From NCBI GenBank assembly GCA_963383645.1, contig OY726558.1:178899134-178963133 (forward strand): 64,000 nucleotides of DNA, read 5' to 3'. Within the stretch, counting starts at the first letter, position 1; each line of letters starts with the position of its first letter. Below the pieces are notes generated by a model. It had not been told where the DNA came from. It saw only the letters and a program-made list of their open reading frames with translations, and searched no databases. The position numbers were made by a program, and so were the translations under genes. This document shows positions 45,661 to 57,963 of this stretch, piece by piece. Origin of the DNA: Muscardinus avellanarius. Lineage: Eukaryota > Chordata > Mammalia > Rodentia > Gliridae.

Positions 45661-46850
45661 GCAATATTTTAATAGTCACTCTGACAATATGTCTATCTAA
45701 AGGCCTGTCACTATTTCTATTTTTTTAAAAAAATTCTTTTGTTCCCCAATTAAGTCGGTGCACTATATCTTTGTTATCACAAATACTCTTGTAGCTTTGA
45801 GGTTTTAAATTGAGAATATTGTTGATTGATATGTGGCAAAACACAATACATACTATGATCTTGATCACACAAATAAGATGTTGTGTATGTATACACAGAA
45901 TTTTTGTAAGGCCATGACCAAGTAAGCTGCTTGTGACTGGAAAACTTTGTTCTTTGCTTCTTTTGTTTTTGTTTCCTGTATTATACATATTAATTAAAAA
46001 GATTATTTTACAAAAAAGTAATTTCATTATTATGTGCAAAACCTAAACTTTCTTTACCTTTTGTACATCTTATCACGATCTTATTTGAAATGTACTATGG
46101 ACATTCAAAAATCTTGTGTCCTAGTCATTTTTAGATTAATTCCCTTATCTGGCTGATTTTAGACTCTTTTTGATGTTCTATTAATTCTGGAAAATAAGTC
46201 TTTTCAATTCCCTTTGGACAAAAAAAAATCTTAGGCATTACATCTTTGTATGTTTCCTTTGTTTTTGCTTCTGTCTTTTGCGCTTTCCTAAATTATTTGT
46301 AAATTTAAGATTAGGTGATTATAATTTTTTTCTTTCTAAATTTAAGGTGATTAAGTTATAAAATAAAAAACAAGGTAGAAAATTTTGTATAACTAATAAT
46401 GAAAACATGCAAGCAATGAAAAAATATAATAAATTTCTGTTTCATTGAGAAGCTAAGGCATTCATTGTTCTGAAACCATTCAACTCCATGAACATGCTGG
46501 CTTACTTGTTTCAGTTGCCTACTTGTTCACCTCTCATGTCTTCCTGTTTTTATATCTTAAAGCTTTCAAGTCAACCACATCTTACTCTTGTAATTATTGC
46601 ACATCTTCTCAGACACCGATTAATTCATTGGTTTCATTAAATTGTTATGTTTTATCAGGATCAAACTCTCTTATGGTAATGAGCTACCTAAGAAAATTTT
46701 GGTTAGATACTACTTAAAGCAAAATTTGAATAGTACCTATTTAATATTATATAACACATATTTCCATTTTTACCAGAATTTTATTAACTTTTTTATATGA
46801 TCCTATGAATTTCTCACTTAATTCTGAACTATTTTCTATTCTCTTTATAC
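45661..46850. other. Intergenic AT-rich DNA
   Basis: No feature recognised. The 104-codon minus frame at 45725-46039 has no recognisable content. Confidence 0.45.
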
Positions 46851-46944
46851 AAATAGAATCTTACATAGCTTGCAAACTAGAATTGAACTAGTTAATTTTA
46901 TAATTCCATTAGACAACTATTTTTCAAATAAATATGATAGCATA

Positions 46945-47127
46945 GTGGTTTATAATCCCAGTATTGGGAGAATAAGACAAAAAAATACCAGATTTGAGGC
47001 AAGCCTCAATAACTTAGTAGGACCCTGTTTCAAAAAAAAAAAAAAATGGGCTGATATGTTCCTCAGACATAGAATCTCCTGGCTTCAATCTCTGGTATTA
47101 CTGCTGCCACTACTACTACTACTGCTG

Positions 47128-47179
<52 letters not shown>

Positions 47180-47197
47180 ACACCACACACACACCAC
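46945..47197 (+). mobile_element. Diverged SINE with (CTA)n tail
   Basis: SINE body 46945-47097 ('ccagtattgggagaataaga' to 'ggcttcaatctctggtatta'), then (CTA/CTG)n at 47098-47179 and a short CA tract. The leucine-rich frame here is the microsatellite read in frame. Confidence 0.82.
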
Positions 47198-48100
47198 AAT
47201 AATAAAAATTAAAAAGAAAAATAAATATAATACCTAAATATTTGACTATAAATTTTATATTTCTTAAAAGTCTCTATGCACCCATTTAAAAGTAAATTTT
47301 AACTAAGTTTGTTTTATCTTATACATGGATTTTTCTCAATTTAAAAATGTTTCATAGAAATATTAAGTAAATATGGTTTATGTTTTAACTTTAGTATCTT
47401 TAGTATATGCACCTGGAGAGTTTCATCATTTTATTCAATTCCACTGAACTCTGCAACTATGTCTCTAAATATTGATTGAATTTTCTTTAAGTAAATTCAT
47501 CTCTATCTTTTTAAGCCTGAAAGATCAATAAATAGGCTAACTAAATTTTCAACATGATAAAATTATACAAATACTTTATTAATTATATAATGCTATAAAA
47601 TTGAAAGTAGTAAATATTTATTTCTTCCTCCTGGAAATATCAACAGGAAATATGACAAAGTTATGTCCTGCATATTTTTTCCTTTTTTCTAAGCTACTTT
47701 AACATTAAATGCCTTATATTTGTTAACAACAACAACAACAAAATTCTCTGAACCATAGAAGCAAGCATGAACTGTTATGAACTGTTAGTATTAGTTTTAA
47801 GTTAGTCACATTAGTGTGGGATTAAAAACAAATATACTTCTCAGACTCTGTCCTAACTAAGATTTATGTATTTTGAACAATTATGTAGTTGTTAGAAGAA
47901 GCTCTTAATAAATGCAGTTTCTTTAATCCATGTATCATTTGTAAGGGACAATTGAATTCCTGTTTATGGCAGTCTACTGTGAGAGTTTATATGAAGTGAA
48001 ATTCAAGGTATTTATTATCAGTCTCTATTGTTTCTTTTGAACTAAGAATAGAGTTTTTCTATTTTCTTTAAAATCTTATTTTATTATAAATCCCCCCACT
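47198..48100. other. Intergenic AT-rich DNA
   Basis: No feature recognised. Confidence 0.5.
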
Positions 48101-48293
48101 GAGGAGGGCATGGTGGCATATGCTTGTAATCCCAGCATTTGAGAGGTTGAGAGAGTAAGATCACAATTCACAGACAGCCTCAGCTACTTAGTGAGACCCA
48201 TTGCAACTTATTGAGACTCTTTCAAAATAAAGAATAAAAAATAGGGCTGGGGTTTTAGCTCAGAGGTAGAATGCCCCTGGGTTCCATCCCCAG

Positions 48294-48383
<90 letters not shown>

Positions 48384-48384
48384 A

Positions 48385-48432
<48 letters not shown>
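48101..48432 (+). mobile_element. Long-type SINE with compound TGTC/TC/CA tail
   Basis: SINE 48101-48293 ('gagggcatggtggcatatgc' to 'gttccatccccag'), then (TGTC)n 48294-48332, (TC)n to about 48385 and (CA)n to 48432. Confidence 0.92.
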
Positions 48433-48435
<3 letters not shown>

Positions 48436-48971
48436 TTTCTCCACTATATTGGCCTATGATACTAAGAGAAACTTAAAGATGGCTAATGATAAATGAAATT
48501 ATTTAGCAAGTATCTCTAAAGCCCCAGTGTATGAGACAGCCAAAATTTCAATTTACTTTTACATTAATAGGAATAGATACTTGAATTACATATACATCTT
48601 CTCTACATTGAACCATTGTTTAAGAATTCACAAAAAAAATTAAAATTTATTGATTTCTAATAGTTTATTTTTCTTAAAATACATTAATTTAATTGAATTT
48701 TGTCTGTGATATAAAGCAATATGAATAAATTACTCATTGTCTCCACTTGATAATGCATAATTTAAACAAAATTTAAAATAATTTGATAAATTAAAAAAGT
48801 TAATGATGGCATAACAGCTTAAAAATTAATTATCAAGGATACACATTCATAAGATACCATCATTTTTATATTTTTTAACTATAAGTGACTAAATTCTTAT
48901 AAAAATAGAATGCATTTTTATGGAATCTCAGTATTTAGAGGTTTATAATATATTATTATTTTTAAATATTG
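48433..48971. other. Intergenic AT-rich DNA
   Basis: No feature recognised. Confidence 0.5.
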
Positions 48972-49551
48972 CAGAGAGAAAGATGGCGACAGCTACGGTT
49001 GCAGTGGCAACCGCAGCCACCGATAAGGACATGCATTCCTAAGACAACCCATGGACATCAGATTTTGGTTTAATATCTGAGTGGGACAACTTAAGGAGAC
49101 ATTTCCAGCTGTGACTTCTTATCTAGAATACAGGAGAGAGAATGGATAATCGGAATTAGAAGCAAGATGACAAAAAGGCGCCTGCCAAGCAAGAACAATA
49201 ATTTTTGGAAGAACATCCCAGAAGAGATTAGAGAAAAGACTGCTTCAGCTGTGCATGCGGGGGAACGCTTAACAACATACCTTGTAAGAAAAATGATCCG
49301 AGAGTGGTAGAGTGAGCCCAGCAGTGCCGGGCAGGAAGCCCAGTCGCGCATCCCAGAGAGCTCAGCATGCCTGGCTCCCACATTCCTCTATGCTGTGCTG
49401 GGGGCTGGGATCTGCTCAGAACAACAGATCCTGCTCTACATGGTGAGGCTGTGGCTTCCACTTATGGAGGAGAGATAAAATTTATTGCTGCTGAGTGCTA
49501 GATCTCACAATCTCTTCAAAACACACATTCTGTCTTCTCTTAAAAAAAATT
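48972..49551 (+). mobile_element. L1 5' UTR-like module A
   Basis: Abrupt GC rise. Starts with 'gaaagatggcgac', a YY1-like site as found at L1 5' ends. It contains one diverged promoter-like monomer (about 49230-49300, 'aacaacataccttgtaagaa'), then a unique part 49310-49540 ending in a short A run. The unique part is repeated in module B at 50570-50755. The L1 assignment is inferred. Confidence 0.55.
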
Positions 49552-49552
49552 A

Positions 49553-50760
49553 TTGGAGAGGGGCCAAGATGGTGGCAGCAGCAGCCAGGATTCAGTAGAT
49601 GCCAACAAATCCTAACGAATCCACCTTAAACTTTTGGGGAAAAAAATCTCTGCAAAGGGGGATTGCTCCTGCCACACATGCTTAAGAATTCTAGACTTCA
49701 TACCATGTAAGGAAGGAGCTCAGCAGAGAACCAGGAGGAAGATGATGGTGGCAGGGGAGGGGTGGCAGAGGCCATGATTTGGGAGAGGCAAATTGGCGGA
49801 AGCTATGGTGGTGGTGGTGGTGGTGGCAGAGGCGGCGGAGGCTAGTATTTGGGAGAGGTAGAAATCAGATCCAATCTACCTCGATCTTTTGAAGAAATCG
49901 CCCCAAGGGTAGAATGCTACCACTGCACATGCTCAGGAATTCTTGACAACATGCTGTGTGGGAAAAATGTTTGGGAGAGAATTGAGATGGTGGAGGCAGT
50001 AGCAATGTAGGTGGCCAGTATCTGGGGGAGGCAGAGATCTGATTCAATCCACCTTGATTCTTTGAAGAAATCACCCCAAAGGCAGAATGCTACCACCACA
50101 CATGCTTGGAAATTTGGGAAAACATGCTTTGTGAATAAGGTGCTCGGAAGAGAACCGAGATGGCTGTGCCAGCAGCAGCAGTGGTCAGTATTTGGTAGAG
50201 GCAGAGATTCAATCCAACCCACTTTAAAATTTTAAATAAATGTCCTCAAAATTAGACTGCTACTGCCACACATGCTCAGGAGTTCTGGAAATCATACAGT
50301 GGGGGAAAGGTGTTCAGGAGAGAACTGAGATGGCAGTGTCGGCAGCAGAGGTGGTGGTGACCAGTATTTGAGGGGGCAGACAGATCCAGTCCAATCCACC
50401 TTGAACTTTTAAGGAAATCTCCCCAAAAGTAGACTGTTCCTGCAACACAAGCTCGGGAATTCTGGACAACATGCTAAGTGGTAAAAGAGTTTGGGGGACA
50501 TCAAAGGGAGCCCTGCATAGTCAAGATGGGCTGCCACACTGCGTGTTTTAGGAAACACCAGGCCTCAGGGCCACCACAGTTCTCTGTGCAGAACAGAAGA
50601 CCAGGGTGCACAAGAAGCAGCAGAGCCTGCTCTCCGAAGTGAAGCTGTGGACCTCTGCCTTTGGAGGGAAGACAAAATTAATTGCCACTAGGTATTTGGG
50701 CTCCCAGTTTTTGCAAAAGACATGTGCTGCTTTCTCATATTAAAAAAAAAAAAAAGAAAT
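49553..50760 (+). repeat. L1 5' UTR-like module B: five tandem monomers plus unique part
   Basis: Monomers start near 49553, 49726, 49976, 50150 and 50320, about 170-180 bp each (the second is longer because of a (GGT)n expansion at 49806-49828). Each has 'gag..(a)GATGG(c/t)' then 'cca(a)tccacctt', 'gccacacatgctc' and 'ggaattctggacaacatgct'. GATGG resembles the YY1 site. A unique stretch (50500-50740) and an A13 run follow, then 'aagaaaatggaagaattccc', possibly an old ORF1 start. Tandem 5' UTR monomers are a known rodent L1 feature. Confidence 0.6.
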
Positions 50761-50778
50761 TAAGAAAATGGAAGAATT

Positions 50779-50973
50779 CCCAGTATGGTGGCACACGCTT
50801 GTAATCCCCACGCTTGGGAGGTGGAGATAGGAGGATCATGCAGGTTCAAAGCCAACCTTGCTGGTTTAAGAGATCCTGTTTCCAAATAAAAATATATTAA
50901 AGAAAAATAGGTCTGGGAGTGTAACCTGGAGGTAGAAGAGTGTCCAGGGTACCACCAAAAAAAAAAAAAAAAA
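50779..50973 (+). mobile_element. Short-type SINE, plus strand
   Basis: 'cccagtatggtggcacacgc' to an A tail followed by G10. Inserted between module B and the VNTR. Confidence 0.93.
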
Positions 50974-51034
50974 GGGGGGGGGGAGAAAAAAGGGAACATC
51001 TGTAGATGACCTGCTCATAGTGACAGAGACAGGA

Positions 51035-51635
51035 GCCCAATGCACAATAAGGACAGTGCTGGGCCTCTAAGGCGGGGATAGGAGCCTGCCATGTGGTGAG
51101 GCCTGTGCTGGGGCCAGCAAGTCTGGGATTGGAGCCAGCCTTGAAGCAAGGCCTGTGCTTGGGCCTCCGAGGCTGGGATTGGAGCATGCCCAGGGGTGAG
51201 GCTGGTGCTGGGGCCAGCGAGGCAAGGATTGGAGCCTGCCTGCCATGTGGCAAGGGCAGTGCTGGGGCCGCCGAGGCTGGGATCAGAACCTGCCAAGTGG
51301 TAAGGCCAGGATCGGAGCCTGCCCAGGGGTGAGGTCAGTGCCGGGGCCAGGGAGGAGGCCAGGATCAGATCCTGCTGAGAGGTGAGGCCAGTGCCAGGGC
51401 CTCTGAGGCCGGGATCAGAGCCTGCGCTGAGGCAAGGCCGGTGCTGGGGTCTCCGAGGCTGGGATTGGAGCCTGCTAAGGGGTGAGGCTGGTGCCAGGGC
51501 CAGCGAGGCTGGGATTGGAGCCTTCTGTGAGGCAAGGCCAGTTTTAGAGTCAGCGAGGCCGGGACCAGAGTCTGCCGGGTGACCCAGCCAGTGCCAGAGC
51601 CTTCAAGAGTGAGATCGGAACTTACAATGTGGCAT
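51035..51635 (+). repeat. GC-rich 50-bp VNTR, about 11-12 units
   Basis: Units of about 50 bp of the form 'gtgctggggccagcgaggct' + 'gggattggagcctgc' + variable + 'ggtgaggc'. Units begin near 51056, 51106, 51156 and so on, with one longer unit. The frames on both strands are VNTR translations. Confidence 0.92.
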
Positions 51636-51640
51636 ACACA

Positions 51641-52005
51641 GAGAAATTTTACAGAAAATAAAGAATCAGATATTTTCCCTAATATGCAAAAACTAGGAAG
51701 AAATGGGTAATAGGAGGAAATCTAGTTGAAGAAAGGGCCCTATGGAGGAGCAATTAAGGTGACCAATCAGGGGGGATGTGATGGGGGAAGATGGAATCTC
51801 TTTAAAGCATATGATGTACATAAACAAATATATCAAAGTTAATCACTAAATCAAGCATGGGATTGAGGGAGGGGGAGGGAATAGGATTGGGATTGGATAA
51901 AGGCTAACTGGATGATGTGTGCTTGTATAACCTCACAAGTCTTGTATTCCACTAAGATGTTTGACTATAATGCACCAACAAAATATATAAAAAAAACTTC
52001 CAAAA
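51641..52005 (+). mobile_element. L1 3' end attached to the VNTR
   Basis: 'gaatcagatattttccctaa' to 'caccaacaaaatatata' and A8. Homologous to 5630-5875. No ORF1 or ORF2 sequence lies between the 5'-like modules and this tail. Confidence 0.85.
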
Positions 52006-52633
52006 TTGGTCTAAACCAATTATTTCTTAATTACTCATTCAGTGATGGCATTTGTAATATGCTCTATTATTTTTATATTTAGTGAGTAAAATGTCATAAG
52101 CATAGATATGTCTATTCACTCTCATTAAATAAAATTCAACATGAGCAGCAGCTATTTCTAAATGCTATTGATAAAGTGCCAGACATTTATGTAAGTGGAG
52201 AGGCAAAGGAAATAGACAAAAGAACAGTATGAGAATAATTAATAAGAGAATATGTGACACCTATCTAATGATTTTTAACTAATGTGGAAATCACATTAGT
52301 AGTCTTTCTCTTTTCTCTTTTTTTCTCACTTCTCTGTTTTATTTCCTAATTCAGTGTTTTCTGCATTATTTGTGTTTGTTGTTACTGTTTTTCTTCTCTT
52401 TACTAACATGAAATGTCTTCATAACATTAAGTCCTCTTTCCCAAACATATTCTCACTTCTTGCAAGGTATTGTTCTGACACCAACCCCAGCCCAGTCTTC
52501 CCCAGAATGTTTCTGGTTCACAGTGAATTTATTAAGTGCCTTTGCTGAGACACACTTCTCATAACTGAATCCCTCTTCAACTTTGTCGTGAAGGAATTTC
52601 ATCTTTTCTCACTGTAACATCCTTTCTTTCCTT
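52006..52633. other. Intergenic AT-rich DNA
   Basis: No feature recognised. Confidence 0.5.
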
Positions 52634-52834
52634 TTTTAAAAAAATTGTGGTACTGGGTAATGAGCCAAGGCATATCCTAATCTACTCTTCCAACCCTATT
52701 TTTATTTTTTAAACATGGTCTTGCTTGACTGATGAGAGTCTCACTACTTGCTGAGGCTGACCTTAAAACCTGTGAACCTTCTGTCTCAGTCTCCCAAGTA
52801 CTGGGATTACAGTCACATACCACCACTCCCAGCT
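52634..52834 (-). mobile_element. Old SINE, minus strand
   Basis: 'gtggtactgggtaatgagcc' to 'accaccactcccagc'. Confidence 0.85.
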
Positions 52835-54567
52835 TCATAACCCCTTTTCTAAGAACTTTGTTTTCCTCCAACTTTCTAGAACTGATTCATCATTTCCTAT
52901 ATTTCTCAGATTTCTTCTCTTGGAAATCCAGAATTTATTATGCTTTAAAATAAAGTAAAACATCCTTCTTTAAAGCCATCTGTGAGGATAAATACTTCAG
53001 TTTAAAAAATCCATCATTTTTCACTATTGGCACTCTTCAGATGATGAAATTCTGGTAGCTTTTAATGAATTAAAATCACATTTGTCTGAAGAAGCCAGAA
53101 AATTATCCAAATGGATTGACAGTAATTCTGTACACAGTAGAATAAGACTATTTCTCAATCTTGTTGGTATTCAGTCACAAGTATTGTTTCCACCAAGTTT
53201 ATGGTCTATATATGCGTGCATGTGGAATTATTTCCATATATACAAAGCAACATCAAAGTGTAGCACAGAAGTTGGAAACATTTAAAAAAGAATAACCATG
53301 TTAGTGCATATTGAATTATAAAAGAATTTCAGAAATTTCTAAAAGGCCAGGTCTATGTAAAAAAGAAATTTGAACATGTTCTTTGAGGACATTCATACCC
53401 TAAATTAATATGTATATATGAAGCCTCTATTTCTCTATTTTAAAGAATTAAATTATATTACTTCACATTCTATCCTTGTAATGTACTTTTCATACCCTCA
53501 AAATTTTGTCACTTTTTATTTAGTTTTTCTTTCCATTCTCTTAAGTTCCAAGTAATTTTTTTATGATTGGCTATGCATCCTCGCATAATTTCCACATTTT
53601 GGAAATGGTTTTTGGAAAACCCTACTGATGCAATTGAACACAGATATTTGCAATTGATTGCATCTGAATTTAGTTTATGAATCACATGACCATGTCAGAC
53701 TTATCAACTAAAATGCATTATCAAGGAGAGTTGATTTTTCAGAATCAGAGTAAATTCTCAAATACAGTAGTCATTTCTAATTGTATAGAGTCCATACTCT
53801 GTTCTGTCGAGTTCTGTGAACAAGACTAAGTTGTGCTTTTTTACCTGCTTATGTAATTACGCATCATCTAGGATTTTCTTTGAAGACATTTTGTAGAGGT
53901 GGTTAACAGTTTTCTACAGAAGTGATTTATTTTAAGAAATGGGTTCACATATTGTGAGGATTGGCAAATCAGAAAATCTTAGTATAGGCCAGGAGGCTAG
54001 AAAATCAGAAAAAAAGGTAATTCTATATTCTTGAAAAATTCTGTCCAGAAAATCTCAATTTCTGTAAACTACTGGAAGCTTTTGTATTTCTCTGGAGAAC
54101 CTTGACAGATACTACCAATGCTTTTTTTTAAAACCACAATTCTAATGCACTGGGATATAAATGGTTAAAAGATATTTATCTTATCTATTTACTCTTAAGT
54201 CATATCTGGACTACTACTAATAATAGTACTGAACTCGCCTTGTATTCCTATGTATGTATAAATGAAAAAATTCTGGTAAATAAATAATAATTTTCAATTT
54301 ATTGACTATAGTTTCACAGTACCTCATTTGCTTAGGCATGGCTACTTGGAAAACCCTACTGATGCAATTGAACAATCTGAGTAAAAAATTGAGATATCTA
54401 ATCATAGACATATAACTTTGTACAAAAAGTTGGAACCTCACATCTTAAATCTATATCAGAGAGCATCCCAATACAAGAAAAAATGGTGGTGATGAAATAG
54501 TAAGTCATTTTAATCTGCTTTTCACCTGTGGCTTGTAGTTATTTTCTCTCCTACATAACTACTGGGA
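52835..54567. other. Unassigned DNA with a 29-bp exact direct repeat
   Basis: No gene. 53612-53640 and 54346-54374 are identical over 29 bp (core ggaaaaccctactgatgc). The interior (53890-54115) weakly resembles MaLR-like sequence ('ctctggagaaccttgacaga'). Confidence 0.6.
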
Positions 54568-54760
54568 GCCAGTTGTGGTTGCAAATGCCTGTAATCCCAC
54601 TACTCGGGAGGCTGAGATAGGAGCATCACAGGTTTGAGGACAGCCTCAGAAAATTCCTAAGATTCTCAGAAATCTAGTTATACACTCTTAAAAAATAAAA
54701 TGAAAATAGGTCTGGAGATGTAACTCTAAGTATAATTCCCCTATGTTTAATCCCCAGTAC

Positions 54761-54816
<56 letters not shown>
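54568..54816 (+). mobile_element. SINE with (CA)n tail, plus strand
   Basis: 'gagccagttgtggttgcaaa' to 'taatccccagtacc', then (AC)26 at 54764-54816. Confidence 0.88.
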
Positions 54817-54817
<1 letters not shown>

Positions 54818-54892
54818 CTATTGGTGAAGCTTGGGGCTGGGAATGTCTTTGATTTGTGTAAATCATAATTTGACACTCAAATACTTGAGAAA

Positions 54893-55117
54893 GCTAGGTG
54901 TGGTGGCGCATGCTTGTAATCCCATCATTAGGGAGGCTGAGACCAGAGGATCGTGGTTCGTGGCCAGCCTCAGCTACTTAGCGAGGCCCTCTGCAACTCA
55001 GTGAGACCTGGTTTCAAAATAAAAAATTAAAAAAAAAAAAAATAGGGCAGGGGGTGTATCTCGGAGGTCAAATGCCCCTGGGTTCCATCTCCAAACCCGA
55101 AGGGAAAAAAAAAAAAC
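54893..55117 (+). mobile_element. Long-type SINE, plus strand
   Basis: 'gctaggtgtggtggcgcatg' to the A12 tail. Confidence 0.93.
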
Positions 55118-55140
55118 GAGAAAATTAGAAACCCAGTTTT

Positions 55141-55360
55141 TTTGTGGGTATTTGTTTGTTTGTTTGTTTTAATATATTTTTTGGTGGTACTGGAGATGGA
55201 ACCCTTCTCCCTCTGGGCTACACTCCCAGACCTATTTTATATTTTTTTAAATTTTGAAACAGGATCTCTTAAGCCAGCAAGGCTGGCTTTGAACCTGTGC
55301 TATCCTCCTGTCTTCGCCTCCCAAGCGCGGGAATTACAAGCATGCGCCACCAAGCCTGGT
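55141..55360 (-). mobile_element. Short-type SINE, minus strand
   Basis: Tail contains (TTTG)n. Duplication agaaac(c/g)cagtttt at 55127-55140 and 55361-55374, with one difference. Convergent with the copy at 54893. Confidence 0.94.
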
Positions 55361-55499
55361 AGAAACGCAGTTTTTAAAACTCATTTAGCCATTTTGAAAT
55401 GTGAAGGTAAGTATATAATTATAAATGAAAGCTAAAATTCTCATAATTCTATACTTAATATATGATTCTGCATTATAATTAATATGACTTCAATTTTCT

Positions 55500-55625
55500 A
55501 AATTTTTATTCTTTCATTGGGGCATTGTAGTCTCACATTTTAATGCAGCTCATTAGTAATAGTTACATATATGCACATAGCAGTTGAAACCTTTCTCCCA
55601 GCTTTCTCCCTATTTGTCATAGGAG
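55500..55625 (-). mobile_element. L1 3' end fragment, minus strand
   Basis: 'cattggggcattgtagtctc' to 'ctttctccctatttgtcata' resembles antisense L1 3' UTR, as at 34025. Confidence 0.5.
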
Positions 55626-57730
55626 ATATTGAGATTGACATTGATTTTCTCAGATATGCACATAATGGTAGAGGGATAATTCATCATGATTATTTCAAAC
55701 TGAATATGAGACATATCTCTTAGTAAATGCCCACTGTATTTCTGATTACTTAAATGAAAGTGTATGCAGGTTACGATTACTTTGAAACACATTATAATGT
55801 GAGAATGTAATGCACCAAGAAAAGTATGAAATCATTATATTTCATCAATACTTAAAGCCAGTATTTTGATGACAGTATATAATAAACTTATTTTTTATAT
55901 TTTCTCATACTTGTTTCATATTCCTTAAAAATGCATTTTAATATTAGGTCCTTTCTCTACCTACAATTATTTAATATAATTTAAATTAATCTAGTTAGTG
56001 GCTAAAACTACTGCTAAAATTATTTTAAGATTGAATAAGTAGATTGTATAGTTTAAAGTGATTGCTTAATAATTCAATTTTTCTCACTTATATCTTGCAT
56101 GCCATTCTCAAATGCCTAGCAGACTTTTAACATTTTGGCTTTTGAATTAAAATGACATTAAAGAGCTTTGTATTTATAAAACTTAAATTTATATTGTGCT
56201 TGACAAATATACTTTTCAAAAATGATTGCTATTGTTTTATATGTATCTTAATAGATGTATTTAGTATGAAGCAGAGTTGAGCAACAAATGGTCTCTTGTT
56301 AATTACATTCTTATCTACATTCTTATCTACTGATAAACTATAAAAATAACACAAAGTATTACTTCCCATAAGAAGCTTTAGTCACCCAACATATAGCTTA
56401 AAATTTTGCAGACTTATATTTATTATTTTTTAAACAAATACAAATATAATTGACAAAGGATTGTGTAATTATTAAGAAAAAATAAAAACATTTCTTTCTG
56501 TTGAATAGAATTTTTCTGTATTTTCTGATGTGATTTTAATAATTAGTTTTATTGCTGTTAATAAGTGGCTGCTACCTAAGTTGTTACTGTTTTCTAGACC
56601 ATGATCAACCAATGTGATTTGCTATTCTTAACCTATCTTCCATGTTCATATTTTCTTCTGAAAGGCAGGTTCTATTTAATCATTTAAATATATAATTTAT
56701 ATATGATTATATATTATACTATATATATATATCACATAAAATCTGCAAGTTTTATTAAAAATTAAGCTTGGCTTTTATAGCATGTGACATATCTCTATTA
56801 TATAGTATGTGTTTGCTAAATTATTTGCTATTTATATATATAAATAAATTATGACAATGTTTATAATTTTTATATTACAAAATATAAAATTTATAAAATT
56901 ATAACTACACGTGGACATATTAGTATGATTTAGATAATGGGAAAACATATATATGTGTTCATTCAATTGTATTTATCTACCAAGACTTTTGTGGAAAATA
57001 TTACCTATTTAAAATTGCATTTTATAGTATATTTTATATGAGTAATAAAGGCTTTTCTAATTTTTTGAAAACTCAGGTGTGGTTTAGCATTGGCAGTCAC
57101 ATATGACTAGATATTATTTTTAAATACTTGGCCTTTCATGATTTGGCCGCCTTAATTCCTCTCTTTGTCTAGAACTATATTGTTTCACTTTTTTTTATTT
57201 AGATTTCTTTATTTGCATATGTAATGTAATGGTGGTACAGATTAGACACTTATAAATTATATAGAAATATATTTCAATTTATTTTAAATTTATAATTTAT
57301 CAGGAGTAAAATGTCATAAAAATTTAAAAATTAACATGCAATATGTATCATTTGCCACATATAATTTCAAATGAGTCATTTTTCTCTAGTAAGGCACTTA
57401 ATCACTACAATTAACTTCTTATTTATTACTACAATTCAAAATTTATATATTAGCAAAGCTAAACAATGAGAAATTATTTTTATTAAAAAATTCCACAAAG
57501 CATTAACATATGAAAATTTGAACAAAAGCATTTGGTTCTAAAGTATTGAATAAATTTTTAAAATAGTTAGAATAAATTAGTATGCAATATTTGTGATCCT
57601 GCAATATATAAAATTAATAAGTTATAAAAGCTAATGTCACAAAAGCTTTTAAACTCAGTTCCATGAAAATTAATATTCCAATTCACAAAATCATTGTTAA
57701 AAGGTAAGCAATATGCTAAGAGTAAACATT
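55626..57730. other. AT-rich intergenic DNA
   Basis: About 2.1 kb of very AT-rich sequence with tatata patches (56690-56730, 56830-56850). No gene or clear repeat. Confidence 0.5.
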
Positions 57731-57734
57731 GGCT

Positions 57735-57963
57735 ATTTATTTATTTATTTGTTTGTTTATTTATTTATTTATTTATTTATTTTGGTGGTACTGGGGTTCC
57801 TGGAAACCCTTCTACCTCCAGGCTATACTCCCAGACCTATTTTTATATTTTTATTTGAAAACATGGTCTCTTAAGCCAGCAAGGCTGGCTTCGAACCTGC
57901 ACGATCCTCCTGTCTCTGCCTCCCAAGTGTGGGGATTACAAGCGTGCACCACCACACCGGGCT
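57735..57963 (-). mobile_element. Short-type SINE with (TTTA)n tail, minus strand
   Basis: (TTTA/TTTG)n to 57782, then 'ggtggtactggggttcctgg' to 'caccaccacaccgggc'. Confidence 0.93.

Noticed and set aside
46870..47202. Frame with a poly-leucine tract
   Set aside because: The (CTA/CTG)n microsatellite read in one frame.
51015..51582. Overlapping proline/glycine/alanine-rich frames on both strands
   Set aside because: The 50-bp VNTR is close to a multiple of three, so frames stay open; there is no protein evidence.
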